Assembly (NCBI RefSeq): GCF_014695775.1
Contig: NZ_JACJOX010000016.1
Location: 82,271-146,270, forward strand
Direction of reading: 5' to 3'
DNA length: 64,000 bases
DNA from: Leptolyngbya sp. FACHB-60
Lineage (GTDB): Bacteria > Cyanobacteriota > Cyanobacteriia > Phormidesmidales > Phormidesmidaceae
The translations under genes and the position numbers were made by a program. Position 1 is the stretch's first letter. The number at the start of each line of letters is the position of its first letter. Positions 40,251 to 49,647 of this stretch are shown one piece after another. The notes beneath the pieces were generated by a model. That model saw only the letters and a list, made by a program, of their open reading frames with translations. It ran no database searches and was not told the DNA's origin.

Positions 40251-40550
40251 ATGGCGGATCTTGGGTTAACTCACATTGCCTTGCCCGTTGCTGACGTAGA
40301 ACGAAGCATTGCGTTCTATAAGCTCATGCAATGATGGAGGTGCTCCACCGCCGGATGAACCAGGTGACAGGGGTTAACGTCGTGTAGCTGGCTGACTAAA
40401 CGCGCTCTTTTCGCTCGTGCTGATTGGCATGACAATGTGCAGCCGCTGTTAATTCCCTGGCCCACTTGGGGGGCGGCTGTAAAACCCGCGAGGCGGTGGA
40501 TCGCTGTGTGACAACGCCTCGCCACGTTAAAATCAACGATATGTGAATGG
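40251..40550 (+). pseudogene. VOC/glyoxalase-family gene remnant
   Basis: An ATG at 40251 opens MADLGLTHIALPVADVERSIAFYK, the canonical start of a vicinal oxygen chelate domain, but the frame ends at 40334. Further pieces continue in a shifted frame: EVLHRRMNQVTGVNVV, then a stop (TAG, plausibly from TGG) and LAD, and later NSLAHLGGGCKTREAVDR. Two or more frameshifts and several stops show a decayed gene. It lies just after gyrA. Confidence 0.75.
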
Positions 40551-40688
40551 GCTTCACTTAAGAAATTGGCTTTTAGGAGGTTTTCGGTAGCCATTCGCTG
40601 GCATCGTAGCAGTCACAAATCGCTAATCAGAGACTGCGATCGCTCATTGCCAATAACGTCAAACCCTTTGCCCCTGCTAGAACATGAA

Positions 40689-41252
40689 CTAACCGCCAGA
40701 CAGCATGAGGGTGCGATCGCTAATCGCCTTCAGATTGCGGCTCAAGTCATTGCGAATGTGCCGCTCAATCAGCGCCACTGGCATCGCTCGAGGAGGCCGA
40801 ATCACCAGGTCATAGCCCAGGCAAACCACCTCGCTAGCGGCATTCTTCACCGGCTCTAGGGTCCACTTCCCCTCAAACTGGCGGAAGTCACCCTCTACCA
40901 TCGAGAAGCGTAGTTCTTTAGGGAAAGCCTCAACCATATCTAGCACCACGCGGGCGCAAAACTTGATGTTGAGAAAGCACTGAGAGCCAATTTGCTCCAA
41001 TCGAATGCCGCCGTTGGGATGACTCAGCCGCTGACTATGGGAAAGATTGGGGATAAAGCTCGACAGGTTGTTGTAGTCCGTCAGCACCTGCCAAACCTGC
41101 TCGGCTGTGGCTGGAATCTGGGTTGAGGCCAAAATACGGCGCTGCTGCCCCTCTAGCTTTTCGGTGTGGATGCTGACACCGGCTACTTGAGCAGAAACCT
41201 CAGCGTCTAGAAGCGCCGATTCAAAGTTAGTGTCAGGGGTTAGTGCAGTCAT
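40689..41252 (-). CDS. SRPBCC (polyketide cyclase/COQ10-like) protein
   Basis: The 187-residue protein has a START/SRPBCC fold: ILASTQIPATAEQVWQVLTD then YNNLSSFIPNLSHSQ, with FEGKWTLEP near the middle and a long C-terminal helix (IERHIRNDLSRNLKAI). These proteins hold hydrophobic ligands such as quinones or polyketides. The cyanobacterial member's ligand is unknown. It stands alone between the VOC remnant and the histidine kinase gene, all in a low-density stretch. Confidence 0.85.
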   Translation of the reverse strand: MTALTPDTNFESALLDAEVSAQVAGVSIHTEKLEGQQRRILASTQIPATAEQVWQVLTDYNNLSSFIPNLSHSQRLSHPNGGIRLEQIGSQCFLNIKFCARVVLDMVEAFPKELRFSMVEGDFRQFEGKWTLEPVKNAASEVVCLGYDLVIRPPRAMPVALIERHIRNDLSRNLKAISDRTLMLSGG

Positions 41253-41358
41253 GGGTTAAAACCAGCCGTTAACGGTGTAGTTTGGCCAAGCCACCACGCC
41301 TGTGCCCAGAATACCAGCAAATTTTGCTGGCATGGTGTTGCCCCGATGAATTGTGGCC

Positions 41359-42708
41359 CTATGAACTGTGTAGCAATTTGTCATGGCATTCAAACTCAAG
41401 GGTAAAACAGGTCTGCCAGAGTTGAGAATCGATCGGCTGGCTCGACACCTTTATAGTGCCCCCCAACTGCTCCACTAGCCCACGGGCCAAGGCGAGGCCG
41501 GTACCGGTGCCAGCAATGCCGTCTTTGGTAGCATTGGAGCCCCGTCGGAACTTGTCAAAAATGTGGGGCAAGTCGCCGGCCTCAATGGCTGTCCCCAGAT
41601 TACTGACTTGCAGGGTGACCCGCCCATTCTGGGCCTGATTGTCTGCTAGGGCAAAGGTCACAACCGTTTGGGGGGTTGAGTACTTGCGGGCGTTGCCTAT
41701 CAGCTCTTTTAGCACTTTGGTTAGCCGCTCTGGATCGGTGGCTAGCAATACTGGCTTAGACGGTAGCTGTAGGGCCAGTGTTAGCTGAGCCTGGTCAAAT
41801 TGTTCCTGAGATTGTTTGGCCATGTCAGTGAGCAGCTGGCCTAAATCTGTGGATTGGCGAACTTCTGCTGGAGCCTTAGACTCCAGAGTTTGCAGCATCA
41901 GCAGGTCGTTCACCAGGTTAATTTCGCGGGTGCACTGCTGTTCCAAAATATCCAAATACATAGCCGATCGCTCGGGGGTAAGATCGGGGCGGCGCAGCAT
42001 GCGAATGGCCAGCATCATGCTGGTAAGGGGGGTGCGTAGCTCGTGGTTGAGGGTGCTGAGAAAGTCTTCTTTAAGGTAGTTGAGGTAGCGCAGCTGTTCG
42101 GTGTTGCGCTGGGCTTGCCCCTGGAGGTAGTGCTGGTGAAAGGCGATCGCGCCTAAGCTAGCCAAATTAGCCTGGGCGGAAGGCTCCACGCTTAGCCCCC
42201 CAACTCCCAGCAGTAGCATCGCTCCCTGAAACCCTGCCCCGTCTACAGCAATAGCGGTGCAGTGCACAATAGTGCGTAACCAGGCAGGTGTCTCTGCTTC
42301 ATTCCGCAACAGCCCTGCTAGCCCCTTCTGCCAAGACAACCGAGCCTTGCCTGCCGCTTGGTCAATGGTTTGCTGAATGAGTTCTAAGGCTACGTGGCGC
42401 TGCCGATCTAGAGTCGAGCCGCTTTTGACGTCACCAAGTTGGTAGCTAGCAGTAGCTTCCCCTTGTCGCCAACAGGTATAGCTCAACCCGTGGTCAGGAT
42501 AGCGGCAGAGCAGCAAGCAAGCCCCTGCTCCCAAGTGGGTGCCCAGCACCTCCGCCAAAGACGGCAAAATGTCAGGCTCGTTGAGTGTAGCAGCCAGAGC
42601 GTGAACCAGAGGCCAGGTTTCGCGCCCTTCACAAAGATTGGCGGAGGTAGAGGCTAGCCCTTCAGGAGGGCGAGCTTGGAACAAAACCGTCGGATTTTCC
42701 GAAGCCAT
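41359..42708 (-). CDS. Orphan sensor histidine kinase
   Basis: The 449-residue kinase has an N-terminal GAF-like sensor (about 25-185) and then HisKA with the phospho-acceptor His in STLNHELRTPLTSMM. The ATP-binding domain has the N box (LIGNARKYS), G1 (IFDKFRRG) and G2 (GTGTGLALA). No membrane segments are seen, so it is soluble. No response regulator is adjacent. The ATG at 42708 is used; the frame extends two codons to a TTG. Confidence 0.9.
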   Translation of the reverse strand: MASENPTVLFQARPPEGLASTSANLCEGRETWPLVHALAATLNEPDILPSLAEVLGTHLGAGACLLLCRYPDHGLSYTCWRQGEATASYQLGDVKSGSTLDRQRHVALELIQQTIDQAAGKARLSWQKGLAGLLRNEAETPAWLRTIVHCTAIAVDGAGFQGAMLLLGVGGLSVEPSAQANLASLGAIAFHQHYLQGQAQRNTEQLRYLNYLKEDFLSTLNHELRTPLTSMMLAIRMLRRPDLTPERSAMYLDILEQQCTREINLVNDLLMLQTLESKAPAEVRQSTDLGQLLTDMAKQSQEQFDQAQLTLALQLPSKPVLLATDPERLTKVLKELIGNARKYSTPQTVVTFALADNQAQNGRVTLQVSNLGTAIEAGDLPHIFDKFRRGSNATKDGIAGTGTGLALARGLVEQLGGTIKVSSQPIDSQLWQTCFTLEFECHDKLLHSS

Positions 42709-43054
42709 GGGCAACCATCCAGCGAAGTATTCCTGACCTCCTGAGCCGGGGGTGGGTCTGGGCTAGCCCAACCTCACCTTCGACTACCTCTAGCCTATCT
42801 ACTAACCTGCAAGGCAGTATCCGTGAATACGCCAATTTTTTGATCGCCTTCGCTCCGTAAAATCCGCAATCTCCGCCGCGACGGCCGAAGCCTGGTGTTT
42901 GACCATCGCAGGGTTCAGCTTTACGGCTTTTTCCTAGGCCGATGACGCTGCCTCTACACTAATTGTCAGCAGGACATTAGTATTAATGAAGTCAGCACTG
43001 GGGATGGCTAAACTTTCGCTACCCTGGCAAAAATTCCTTTCCTAGCGGGTTCCT
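42709..43054. other. Divergent intergenic region, histidine kinase / herA
   Basis: About 350 bases with promoters for two divergent genes. A 34-codon reverse frame at 42802-42906 (MVKHQASAVAAEIADFTERR...) has a protein-like composition and could be a small gene or a remnant, but lacks other support. A direct repeat TTAGTATTAATG near 42978 is AT-rich and might include a promoter for herA. Confidence 0.4.
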
Positions 43055-44743
43055 ATGGCACGGTCAAAGCAACCTTCGGCTTCTCCAGTAATTGGCACGG
43101 TTAAGGGGCCTGGCGAAAACGGCAACCAGTACGTGTTCATTACCGCCGACAACCGTCAGGTCAAAATCGGCGAGTTTGTCTACTACACCGTCGATCTAAC
43201 GGATATTCCCAGCGCCCAAATTCTAGGCAAAATCTCCGATCGCCGCCTCATTGACCACCTGCCCGATCGCATCTTTGCCGATCCAGATATTAATCCTGAG
43301 GCGATCGCGGCATTGGTCGGCTTCACCCATCCCAACCCTGAAATCTACGAAGTCACTGTTGACGTGGTGGGCCACTTTCACCCCGCATTGGGGTTTATGA
43401 ACCCTCGCATCGCCCCCGACCCCGGCGCTAAGGTCTGCCTAGCTGACGACGAAAGCCTGCGCCAGATTATCAACAAAAAGCAGCCCCAGGATGTGGGGTC
43501 TGCCCATATCGGCTCCCTGCTGCTGCGCCCCGGCGGGCGGGTACCTGTGGCGCTAGACGTGAAAGAGCTGGTGAGCACCCACATGGCAATCTTGGCAGGC
43601 ACTGGCTCCGGCAAAAGCTACACGGCGGGCGTACTGATCGAAGAATTGCTCAGCCCCTATAACCGGGCAGCGGTGCTGATCTTTGACCCCCACGGCGAGT
43701 ACGGCACCCTAGCTGACATGCGCGGCCATCCCAGCTTTGCCAGCGACGATGGCTACAGCCCAGAGGTCAAACTGCTCACTCCCGACGACATTCGTATTCG
43801 CATGTCGTCCCTTGACTACTACGACATTCTCACCCTACTGCCCGATATGAGCGATCGCCAGCAGGCAATTCTCAACAAGGCCTTTAGCCTGATCGGCAAG
43901 CACAAATTTGGCGAACACCGCTGGGATGTGCAGGATCTGATCTCGGCCTGCTACGAGTCCGATCGCACGACCGACGACGAAGGCAACGAGAAAACCGGCT
44001 CCTCGGCCCCGGCCCTAGAGTGGAAGCTGGGTAAATTGGAGCGATCGGACTACTTTCACCGCATGGAGCACCTGGCCCCGAAGGATCTGTTCGCCCCCGG
44101 CCAAGTTACCGTGCTGCAAATGAACGAGATCAGCCAGGAAGAGCAGCAGGTGATCTGCGCCGCCGTACTGCGTCAGAGCTACCAGGCCCGCATCAACACC
44201 GCCAAAGACAAAATCGCTGCCGATGACGAAAACTACCTACCCTACCCAGTGTTCATTTTGATCGAAGAGGCCCACCGCTTTGCCCCGGCCAATGAGCCGG
44301 CCCGCTGCAAGCAGGTGCTGCGGACTATCCTCAGTGAGGGCCGCAAGTTTGGCATGGGGGTGGGGCTGATTACCCAGCGTCCTGGCAAGCTCGACTCCGA
44401 CGTGCTGAGCCAATGCATGAGCCAGTTCCTCATGCGCATCGTCAACCCGGTGGATCAGGACAGCCTCAAGTATGGAGTCGAAGCTGCTGGGCGCGACTTA
44501 CTCAAAGAACTGCCCTCGCTCACCAAAGGTCAGGTGATCGTCTCGGGTGCCTGCGTCAATACTCCCGTACTCTGCCAGGTACGTAAGCGATTGACCAAGC
44601 ACGGCGGAGAAACTATGAATGCCCCGGAAGCTTGGCTCAGCCACTTTCAAGGTCACCGTCAGCAGGCCCGCCAGCTAGAAAAAGCTGCTCCTGCTAGCAC
44701 TGGTAAAAAGGCCGAAACCTTTAGCGGTGTGAGTATTGAGTAA
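43055..44743 (+). CDS. HerA-like DNA translocase ATPase
   Basis: The 562-residue protein has an N-terminal HAS-barrel-like domain (about 10-110) and a HerA/FtsK-type ATPase core. Walker A is GTGSGKSY (182-189), Walker B is VFILIEEAH and the sensor region reads LITQRPGKLD. HerA hexamers translocate duplex DNA and usually work with the nuclease NurA in end resection. NurA is not encoded next to it here. The C-terminus is polar. Whether it serves repair, segregation or defence is not known from context. Confidence 0.88.
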   Translation: MARSKQPSASPVIGTVKGPGENGNQYVFITADNRQVKIGEFVYYTVDLTDIPSAQILGKISDRRLIDHLPDRIFADPDINPEAIAALVGFTHPNPEIYEVTVDVVGHFHPALGFMNPRIAPDPGAKVCLADDESLRQIINKKQPQDVGSAHIGSLLLRPGGRVPVALDVKELVSTHMAILAGTGSGKSYTAGVLIEELLSPYNRAAVLIFDPHGEYGTLADMRGHPSFASDDGYSPEVKLLTPDDIRIRMSSLDYYDILTLLPDMSDRQQAILNKAFSLIGKHKFGEHRWDVQDLISACYESDRTTDDEGNEKTGSSAPALEWKLGKLERSDYFHRMEHLAPKDLFAPGQVTVLQMNEISQEEQQVICAAVLRQSYQARINTAKDKIAADDENYLPYPVFILIEEAHRFAPANEPARCKQVLRTILSEGRKFGMGVGLITQRPGKLDSDVLSQCMSQFLMRIVNPVDQDSLKYGVEAAGRDLLKELPSLTKGQVIVSGACVNTPVLCQVRKRLTKHGGETMNAPEAWLSHFQGHRQQARQLEKAAPASTGKKAETFSGVSIE

Positions 44744-44793
44744 CATCAGTCGGCAAGCTAGGCGCTAAGCAAACGCTGAGGTGGCTGATTGAA

Positions 44794-45264
44794 TTAATCC
44801 CGGCCGCTGAGGGCGCGGGCAGTTTCACGAGATTCTTGCTTGCGCTTGAGGCTTTCACGCTTGTCGTGGAGTTTTTTGCCCTTGGCTAAGGCAATAGTGG
44901 CTTTCACCCAGCCCCGCTGAAGATAGAGCTTAAGCGGCACCAGAGTAAGCCCCTTCTGCTCAACTTTGCCGATCAGCTTGCGAATTTCATCACGGTGCAG
45001 CAGCAGCTTGCGGGTGCGCTTGGCCTCGTGGTTGTAGGCCTTATTCGTCATGGTATGGGGTGAAATGTGTACATTGTGCAACCACAATTCCCCATCTTTG
45101 ATGAGGGCATAGCCATCGCGCAAGTTGACCTTACCCTGGCGAATCGACTTCACCTCTGAACCCATCAGTTCTAGCCCGGCCTCGTAGGTTTCGAGAATTT
45201 CGTACTCATGTCGAGCTTGGCGGTTGTCACTGACAATTTTGTATCCATCACTTGAATCGGCCAC
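44794..45264 (-). CDS. smpB: SsrA-binding protein SmpB
   Basis: SmpB binds tmRNA and brings it to stalled ribosomes for trans-translation. The 156-residue protein has [38 protein letters not shown] and the C-terminal helix [15 protein letters not shown], all normal. The start is set at the GTG at 45264, where AGGAGGA lies six bases upstream; an ATG at 45297 would add 11 Gly-rich residues and overlap the upstream gene. It is 11 bases after the YciI gene and probably shares its transcript. Confidence 0.94.
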   Translation of the reverse strand: MADSSDGYKIVSDNRQARHEYEILETYEAGLELMGSEVKSIRQGKVNLRDGYALIKDGELWLHNVHISPHTMTNKAYNHEAKRTRKLLLHRDEIRKLIGKVEQKGLTLVPLKLYLQRGWVKATIALAKGKKLHDKRESLKRKQESRETARALSGRD

Positions 45265-45271
45265 CGTGTGT
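45265..45271 (-). promoter_or_regulatory. Ribosome binding site deciding the smpB start
   Basis: A perfect AGGAGGA (45271-45277 on the minus strand) with a six-base spacer CACACG (45265-45270) precedes GTG 45262-45264. It argues for the GTG start over ATG 45297. Confidence 0.6.
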
Positions 45272-45275
45272 CCTC

Positions 45276-45542
45276 CTATTCCACCACCACCCGCCATTCA
45301 TGCAGTTCATACTCGACACAGTGATGCTGAATCAACGGGTCGGCGGCCACAATGACGCGGGCTTCATCGATAGAATTAGCCCGGAATAACAGCATACCAC
45401 CCCCATATTCAGCCCAGTAGCCACTCTTAGCAGCATGACCTTGGGCAATGAGATCTTTGACGTAGGCCACATGAGCCGGTACATGTTGGTCAAAAATGGC
45501 TTTGTTAACGACACCTTTTTCGATTTTAACGAACCAGGGCAT
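45276..45542 (-). CDS. YciI-family protein
   Basis: The 88-residue protein is a ferredoxin-like YCII domain: [12 protein letters not shown], the His in [13 protein letters not shown] and the Asp of ADPLI, which are conserved in the family. Proteins of this fold range from dehalogenase-like enzymes to uncharacterised small proteins, so function is unknown. It is followed closely by smpB on the same strand. Confidence 0.85.
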   Translation of the reverse strand: MPWFVKIEKGVVNKAIFDQHVPAHVAYVKDLIAQGHAAKSGYWAEYGGGMLLFRANSIDEARVIVAADPLIQHHCVEYELHEWRVVVE

Positions 45543-45578
45543 AGCGGGACAGCGCAGAAAGTTTGTCTTACAGCTGAC

Positions 45579-47012
45579 CTAGGGTAGATCGACCTGAAGA
45601 TCGTCTTCGCTACCCAGGTGGATGGTTTTCACCCAGCGCAGTCGCTTGGGCCGCACCGACAGGCGCATTGCCATGGTACCGATAACCAGCAGCCAGTGCA
45701 GCATGTACAGATTACCCCACAGGGTCTGTAAACCACTCACCCAAATGGGCTGTTGCCGAATACGCCGCAAACCGCAAAACATACCTACCATAGACAGCGT
45801 CAGCGCCAGGCTGGATACAGGCAAAAACAGCGGCAGGCGGTGGCGCAACATGGCCATGGCAAAGTCAGGCAGAGCCACTGTCGGCAGGCCATACTGAATC
45901 ATCCAAAAGGCAGCCATGTCAAAGGTTTTTGCCGGAGGTAAGCGGTGCTGAGCAATCAGCCGCCAGTAGTCTAGGTAGCGCTGGTAGCCTCCTTCAGCCC
46001 AGCGGTTGCGCTGGTGCCACAAGGCTAAGGGGCGCTCAACTCCCTCTTCGCCCACGGCGGGGTGTAGCAAAAACTGAATCTCCCAACCACTAAAGTGCAG
46101 GCGCAGGGTGAGATCGAGGTCGTCGGTGATGGTTTCTTCGTTCCAGCCGCCGCACCGGGCTAGGGCAGCCCGCCGCACAAACTGGCCGTTGCCTCGCAGT
46201 TCGCCAATGCCGCCGAGGCTAATGCGCTGCTGCTGAAAGTAGCTATCAAGGGCCATTTCGGCCTGCTGACCACGGGTCCAAAGATTTTTGGCTCGGTTGA
46301 CCACAGCTTTTTGCAGCTGCACAGCACCAACCTCAGCTTGGTCAAACAAGGGCACGAGGTGGCGCAGTAGATCTTTGGGCACACGGGCATCGGCATCGAA
46401 TACGCCAATGATGTCGCCTTTGGTATGAGGCCATACCTGGTTAAGCGCCCCTGACTTCCCCCCGCTGGATCCGGCGGGCCGACGCATTACCCGCAGTTGG
46501 GGATAACGGGTGGTGAGTTTTTGCAACCGCTGATGGGTGCCATCGGTGCTGTTGTCGTCGATGATCCAGACCTCGTATCGGCAGGCGGGATAGTCTAGCT
46601 GACAGAGGGCTGCAACCAAGGGTTCTATTACTGTTTCTTCGTTTTTAGCGGCCACCAGGAGCGAGACGTAGGGCCAAGTGTCCCAAGGAGAGCCTGCGAT
46701 CGCCAAAGTTCGACCTTCAACCATCGCTTCATTAAGAGCCTCTTGGGTTACAGAAGATAGCGGTGGTGGCGACAGCAACGGCCGACCCAACAAAATTCGC
46801 AGAGCGTGGGTGGTGAGAATGGCCGTTAACCCCAGCACAACCCAACTGCCCCAAGAAACTAGGTGCAGCACAACGGTAAGACTCCACAGCACACTTAAGG
46901 TTAGGGCCGCCTTAGAACGACGACCGGCAAATCCCGGAAAATCTTCGATCTCCAACTCTTTGAGCGGAGTGTAGAAGCGCCTAGGGGAAAAGCGTCCGGG
47001 AAAATCAACCAT
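45579..47012 (-). CDS. mgdA: Monoglucosyldiacylglycerol synthase (GT2 family)
   Basis: The enzyme transfers glucose from UDP-glucose to diacylglycerol, the first step of cyanobacterial galactolipid synthesis. The 477-residue protein closely matches my recollection of Synechocystis Sll1377: FAGRRSKAALTLSVLWSLTV, VSLLVAAKNEETVI, YEVWIIDDNSTDGTH, GGKSGALNQVWPHTKGDI, ETITDDLDL and HQRNRWAEGGYQRYLDYW. Catalytic DD, DAD, the ED-type DD and QxxRW are all present. Two N-terminal and several C-terminal membrane helices place it in the thylakoid or plasma membrane. The epimerase MgdE is not adjacent. Confidence 0.9.
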   Translation of the reverse strand: MVDFPGRFSPRRFYTPLKELEIEDFPGFAGRRSKAALTLSVLWSLTVVLHLVSWGSWVVLGLTAILTTHALRILLGRPLLSPPPLSSVTQEALNEAMVEGRTLAIAGSPWDTWPYVSLLVAAKNEETVIEPLVAALCQLDYPACRYEVWIIDDNSTDGTHQRLQKLTTRYPQLRVMRRPAGSSGGKSGALNQVWPHTKGDIIGVFDADARVPKDLLRHLVPLFDQAEVGAVQLQKAVVNRAKNLWTRGQQAEMALDSYFQQQRISLGGIGELRGNGQFVRRAALARCGGWNEETITDDLDLTLRLHFSGWEIQFLLHPAVGEEGVERPLALWHQRNRWAEGGYQRYLDYWRLIAQHRLPPAKTFDMAAFWMIQYGLPTVALPDFAMAMLRHRLPLFLPVSSLALTLSMVGMFCGLRRIRQQPIWVSGLQTLWGNLYMLHWLLVIGTMAMRLSVRPKRLRWVKTIHLGSEDDLQVDLP

Positions 47013-47280
47013 GAACTCAGTTGGGGATCACAACAAAAACGACGATGGCCAGACCATGACACAGATCAGCACCTCATGCCAGCATGGCTTCGGCCTAGGT
47101 CTATCATCCTCGATTTTGTGGAAAATTTTAGTGATACCCCTAATACCATCCTGGGGAATGCTAGCTCTAGGTCGCGTCATCATCGGCAACCCGGCGAGGC
47201 AGGTATCCAGTATCCTAAGCATCTAACCTCGATGACCGTCCGAAAATTCGTTTGTTGAAACTTGACCTAAGGCCAGACCC

Positions 47281-47661
47281 ATGAGTTTGACGTTTGAGGC
47301 AATTCAGCCCGCAGGCAAGCAGGATATCAGCGTTTACATGCCCTACTATCAGGGCAATAAGCGAAACGCGCTGCCTTACGCCATTTCTCTTTATAAGCAG
47401 GGCAATCTGGAGGGAGAGCGGCAAATTGAGGGCAGCAATAGCATTGCCTTTGTAGCCACCTGGAATGTGTCTGTGCTACCGGCAGACTTGACCCGCTGTC
47501 GCATGCAGTTTGAGGGTGACAACGATCTCAGCTACGAGATTACAATGGCGACCTTTGAGTTTGTGGATTTTTTATTTGACGTGATCGTAGCGCTGCGCCA
47601 GAAGCGCCCGGCAGATTTTTCCCAAGGGTTTTATCGCAAGCTGTTGCGCTTGGATGAGTAG
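47281..47661 (+). CDS. EbsA-family-like protein
   Basis: This 126-residue soluble protein (VYMPYYQGNKRNALPYAISL, IAFVATWNVSVLPADLTRCR, YEITMATFEFVDFLFDVI) resembles the small cyanobacterial proteins annotated as EbsA. EbsA in Synechococcus elongatus is needed for type IV pilus function and biofilm suppression. The assignment is from memory and moderate. A DRTGG-domain gene follows about 190 bases downstream on the same strand. Confidence 0.55.
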   Translation: MSLTFEAIQPAGKQDISVYMPYYQGNKRNALPYAISLYKQGNLEGERQIEGSNSIAFVATWNVSVLPADLTRCRMQFEGDNDLSYEITMATFEFVDFLFDVIVALRQKRPADFSQGFYRKLLRLDE

Positions 47662-47847
47662 GACAACCGCAAGGCTAGCGCGGCTCTAAGAGTCGGTTGA
47701 GCGGAGTGGTTATGAGATACCTGACGCTGACATCCGTATAAGGTGGCAGAATGGGGGAGGTGCTGTGCCCACTGACCTGTTTGACCAGATTGCTTTGTAG
47801 CGTCGAGGTCAGGGAGCAGTGCATTACCCCCATGGAGGACTTGTGGC

Positions 47848-48930
47848 GTGCCCAGTTCAGCGAAGCGTTTGGTGATTGGTTCAACCGAGTCGTACAGCGG
47901 CAAATCGGCAATTTTACTGGGTGTGGGACTCCAGCTTCAGGTGTTGGGTATGGACATTGGGTTTGGTAAACCCATGGGCAACTCGATCAACGGAGATGGG
48001 AAAGACCCGGATCTAGACTTCATTGTCGATACGTTAAAGCTGCCAGCGGCGCGATTTTACCCACCGGCGATCTCATTGACCGAAGCTACTGTGGCCGATC
48101 GCCTAGTGCTTGACGGTCAGCCTCCAGCTAGCTACAGCTTGCTGAAGTACGCCGAACAGCGGGGCGAAGATTTATTGCTGCTTGAAGGGCCTGGCAATCT
48201 AACTGAGGGCACGCTACTAAACCTGTCTGTGGCCCATATCGCTGGCGATATTGACGCAGCGGTGCTGCTGGTGACGCGCTACGATTCGCTGCTGCTGGTC
48301 GATCGCCTACTGGCTGCCAAGGCCCAGCTGGGCTCGCGCCTGATCGGAGTAATTATCAACGATGTGCCTACGGATGCGGCCGAGGCCTGCGCTGAACTAA
48401 TTCGTCCTTTTTTGGAGAATCAGGAAATTCCAGTGCTGGCGGTGCTGCCGCGATCGCCCATCATGCGCAGCATTACTGTGCGCGAAATTGTCGCTCGGCT
48501 TAATGCTGAGGTGCTGTGCTGCTCCAACCGCCTTGACCTGATGGTAGAAACCCTCACTATTGGGGCCATGAACGTGAACTCAGCCCTGCGGTACTTTCGC
48601 AAAGCCACCAACATGGCGGTGGTGACGGGGGGCGATCGCACCGACATCCAGTTTGCGGCGTTGGAAACCTCTACCCAGTGTTTAGTGCTAACTGGCCAAA
48701 TTCCTCCTTCCCAAGAGATTTTAGAGCGTGCTTCGGATCTAGAAGTGCCGATTGTCTCCGTTGACTCTGACACCCTGTCTACCGTGGAGCGCATCGACGA
48801 GCTGTTCGGCCAAGTGCGCCTGCATGAGCCCATTAAGGTACGGTGCATTCAGGAGTTGGTAGCTACCCACTTTGACCTAGACCGTCTGCTGCACTTGCTC
48901 GATCTCAAACTGCCAGTTTCGGCTACCTGA
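47848..48930 (+). CDS. Phosphotransacetylase N-terminal-like DRTGG-domain protein
   Basis: The 360-residue protein combines a dethiobiotin synthetase-like P-loop domain (VIGSTESYSGKSAILLGVG; about 8-215) and a DRTGG domain (about 220-340, VTGGDRTDIQFAALETSTQ). This is the N-terminal two-thirds of bacterial phosphotransacetylases without the catalytic PTA_PTB domain, so it is probably a regulatory or sensor relative. It starts with GTG at 47848, which has GGAGGA eight bases before it. It follows the EbsA-like gene. Confidence 0.85.
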   Translation: MPSSAKRLVIGSTESYSGKSAILLGVGLQLQVLGMDIGFGKPMGNSINGDGKDPDLDFIVDTLKLPAARFYPPAISLTEATVADRLVLDGQPPASYSLLKYAEQRGEDLLLLEGPGNLTEGTLLNLSVAHIAGDIDAAVLLVTRYDSLLLVDRLLAAKAQLGSRLIGVIINDVPTDAAEACAELIRPFLENQEIPVLAVLPRSPIMRSITVREIVARLNAEVLCCSNRLDLMVETLTIGAMNVNSALRYFRKATNMAVVTGGDRTDIQFAALETSTQCLVLTGQIPPSQEILERASDLEVPIVSVDSDTLSTVERIDELFGQVRLHEPIKVRCIQELVATHFDLDRLLHLLDLKLPVSAT

Positions 48931-49027
48931 GATTCGCTGACCTAGAGACAGGGTGTAGCCTAGCCCGTTTGGTCTGATACAATGAAGCGCGTTATTCTCG
49001 CATTCGGTGCAGCCTTTGAGTCAGTCC

Positions 49028-49531
49028 ATGGAAGCGTCGCTCGAATCCGCTAAAGTCGACACGTTTTTACAGGAACTTGCGGCCATTCAACAGTCGGGTT
49101 CCAAGCGGGTGGCTATTTTGGGGTCGCGCCACGTGCCGATTACCCACCAGCAACTCATTGAGCTAATGACTTATGCGCTGGCCCTCGGGGGAAATCGCAT
49201 CATTACCTCGGGGGCAACTGGCACCAACTCTGCCGCCATTAAGGGGGCGATGCAGGCCGATCCCAACCTGCTCACCGTAATTTTGCCCCAGAGCCTCGCC
49301 CGTCAGCCGCGCGAGTCGCGCGAGCAGCTAGAGCAGGTCATGCACTTGGTCGAGAACCCGGCCAACGACGCCATGGCTTTGGCCGAGGCGAGCGCGCTGT
49401 GCAATCAGGAGATCATTTCTCGCTGTCAACAGCTGGTCTGCTTTGCCTTTCATGACAGCCATACCCTGCTGAAAACCTGCCAGGATGCGGAAGACCAGCG
49501 CAAGATTGTGACGCTGTTTTACTTCGACTAG
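49028..49531 (+). CDS. DprA-like (SLOG Rossmann) recombination-mediator family protein
   Basis: The 167-residue protein carries VAILGSRHVPITHQQLIELM and IITSGATGTNSAAIKGAM, the nucleotide-binding Rossmann motifs of the DprA/LOG superfamily. It is shorter than true DprA (no winged helix and a short core), so it may be a relative that does not load RecA. Whether it binds DNA or a nucleotide is open. The ATG at 49028 is chosen over the GTG at 49007. Gene neighbours are unrelated. Confidence 0.75.
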   Translation: MEASLESAKVDTFLQELAAIQQSGSKRVAILGSRHVPITHQQLIELMTYALALGGNRIITSGATGTNSAAIKGAMQADPNLLTVILPQSLARQPRESREQLEQVMHLVENPANDAMALAEASALCNQEIISRCQQLVCFAFHDSHTLLKTCQDAEDQRKIVTLFYFD

Positions 49532-49647
49532 CGATTCTCGGGAAGTTAGAATTGACAGGTTTAGAGCATCCCAGCGTTCTAACTTGCCAACCTGCTAATG
49601 TCCCATCTGTTGACCCCACAGCAAAAACTTAGCGAGGATAGTAATTC

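Noticed and set aside
40488..40522. Integron attC-like inverted repeat GCGAGGCG/CGCCTCGC
   Set aside because: It lies inside the decayed VOC gene and lacks the GTTRRRY and RYYYAAC core sites.
40316..40594. Reverse 92-codon frame after gyrA
   Set aside because: It is the antisense of the VOC remnant, which explains the sequence better.
42802..42906. 34-codon reverse frame as a small gene
   Set aside because: Protein-like composition only; no ribosome site, terminator or family evidence.
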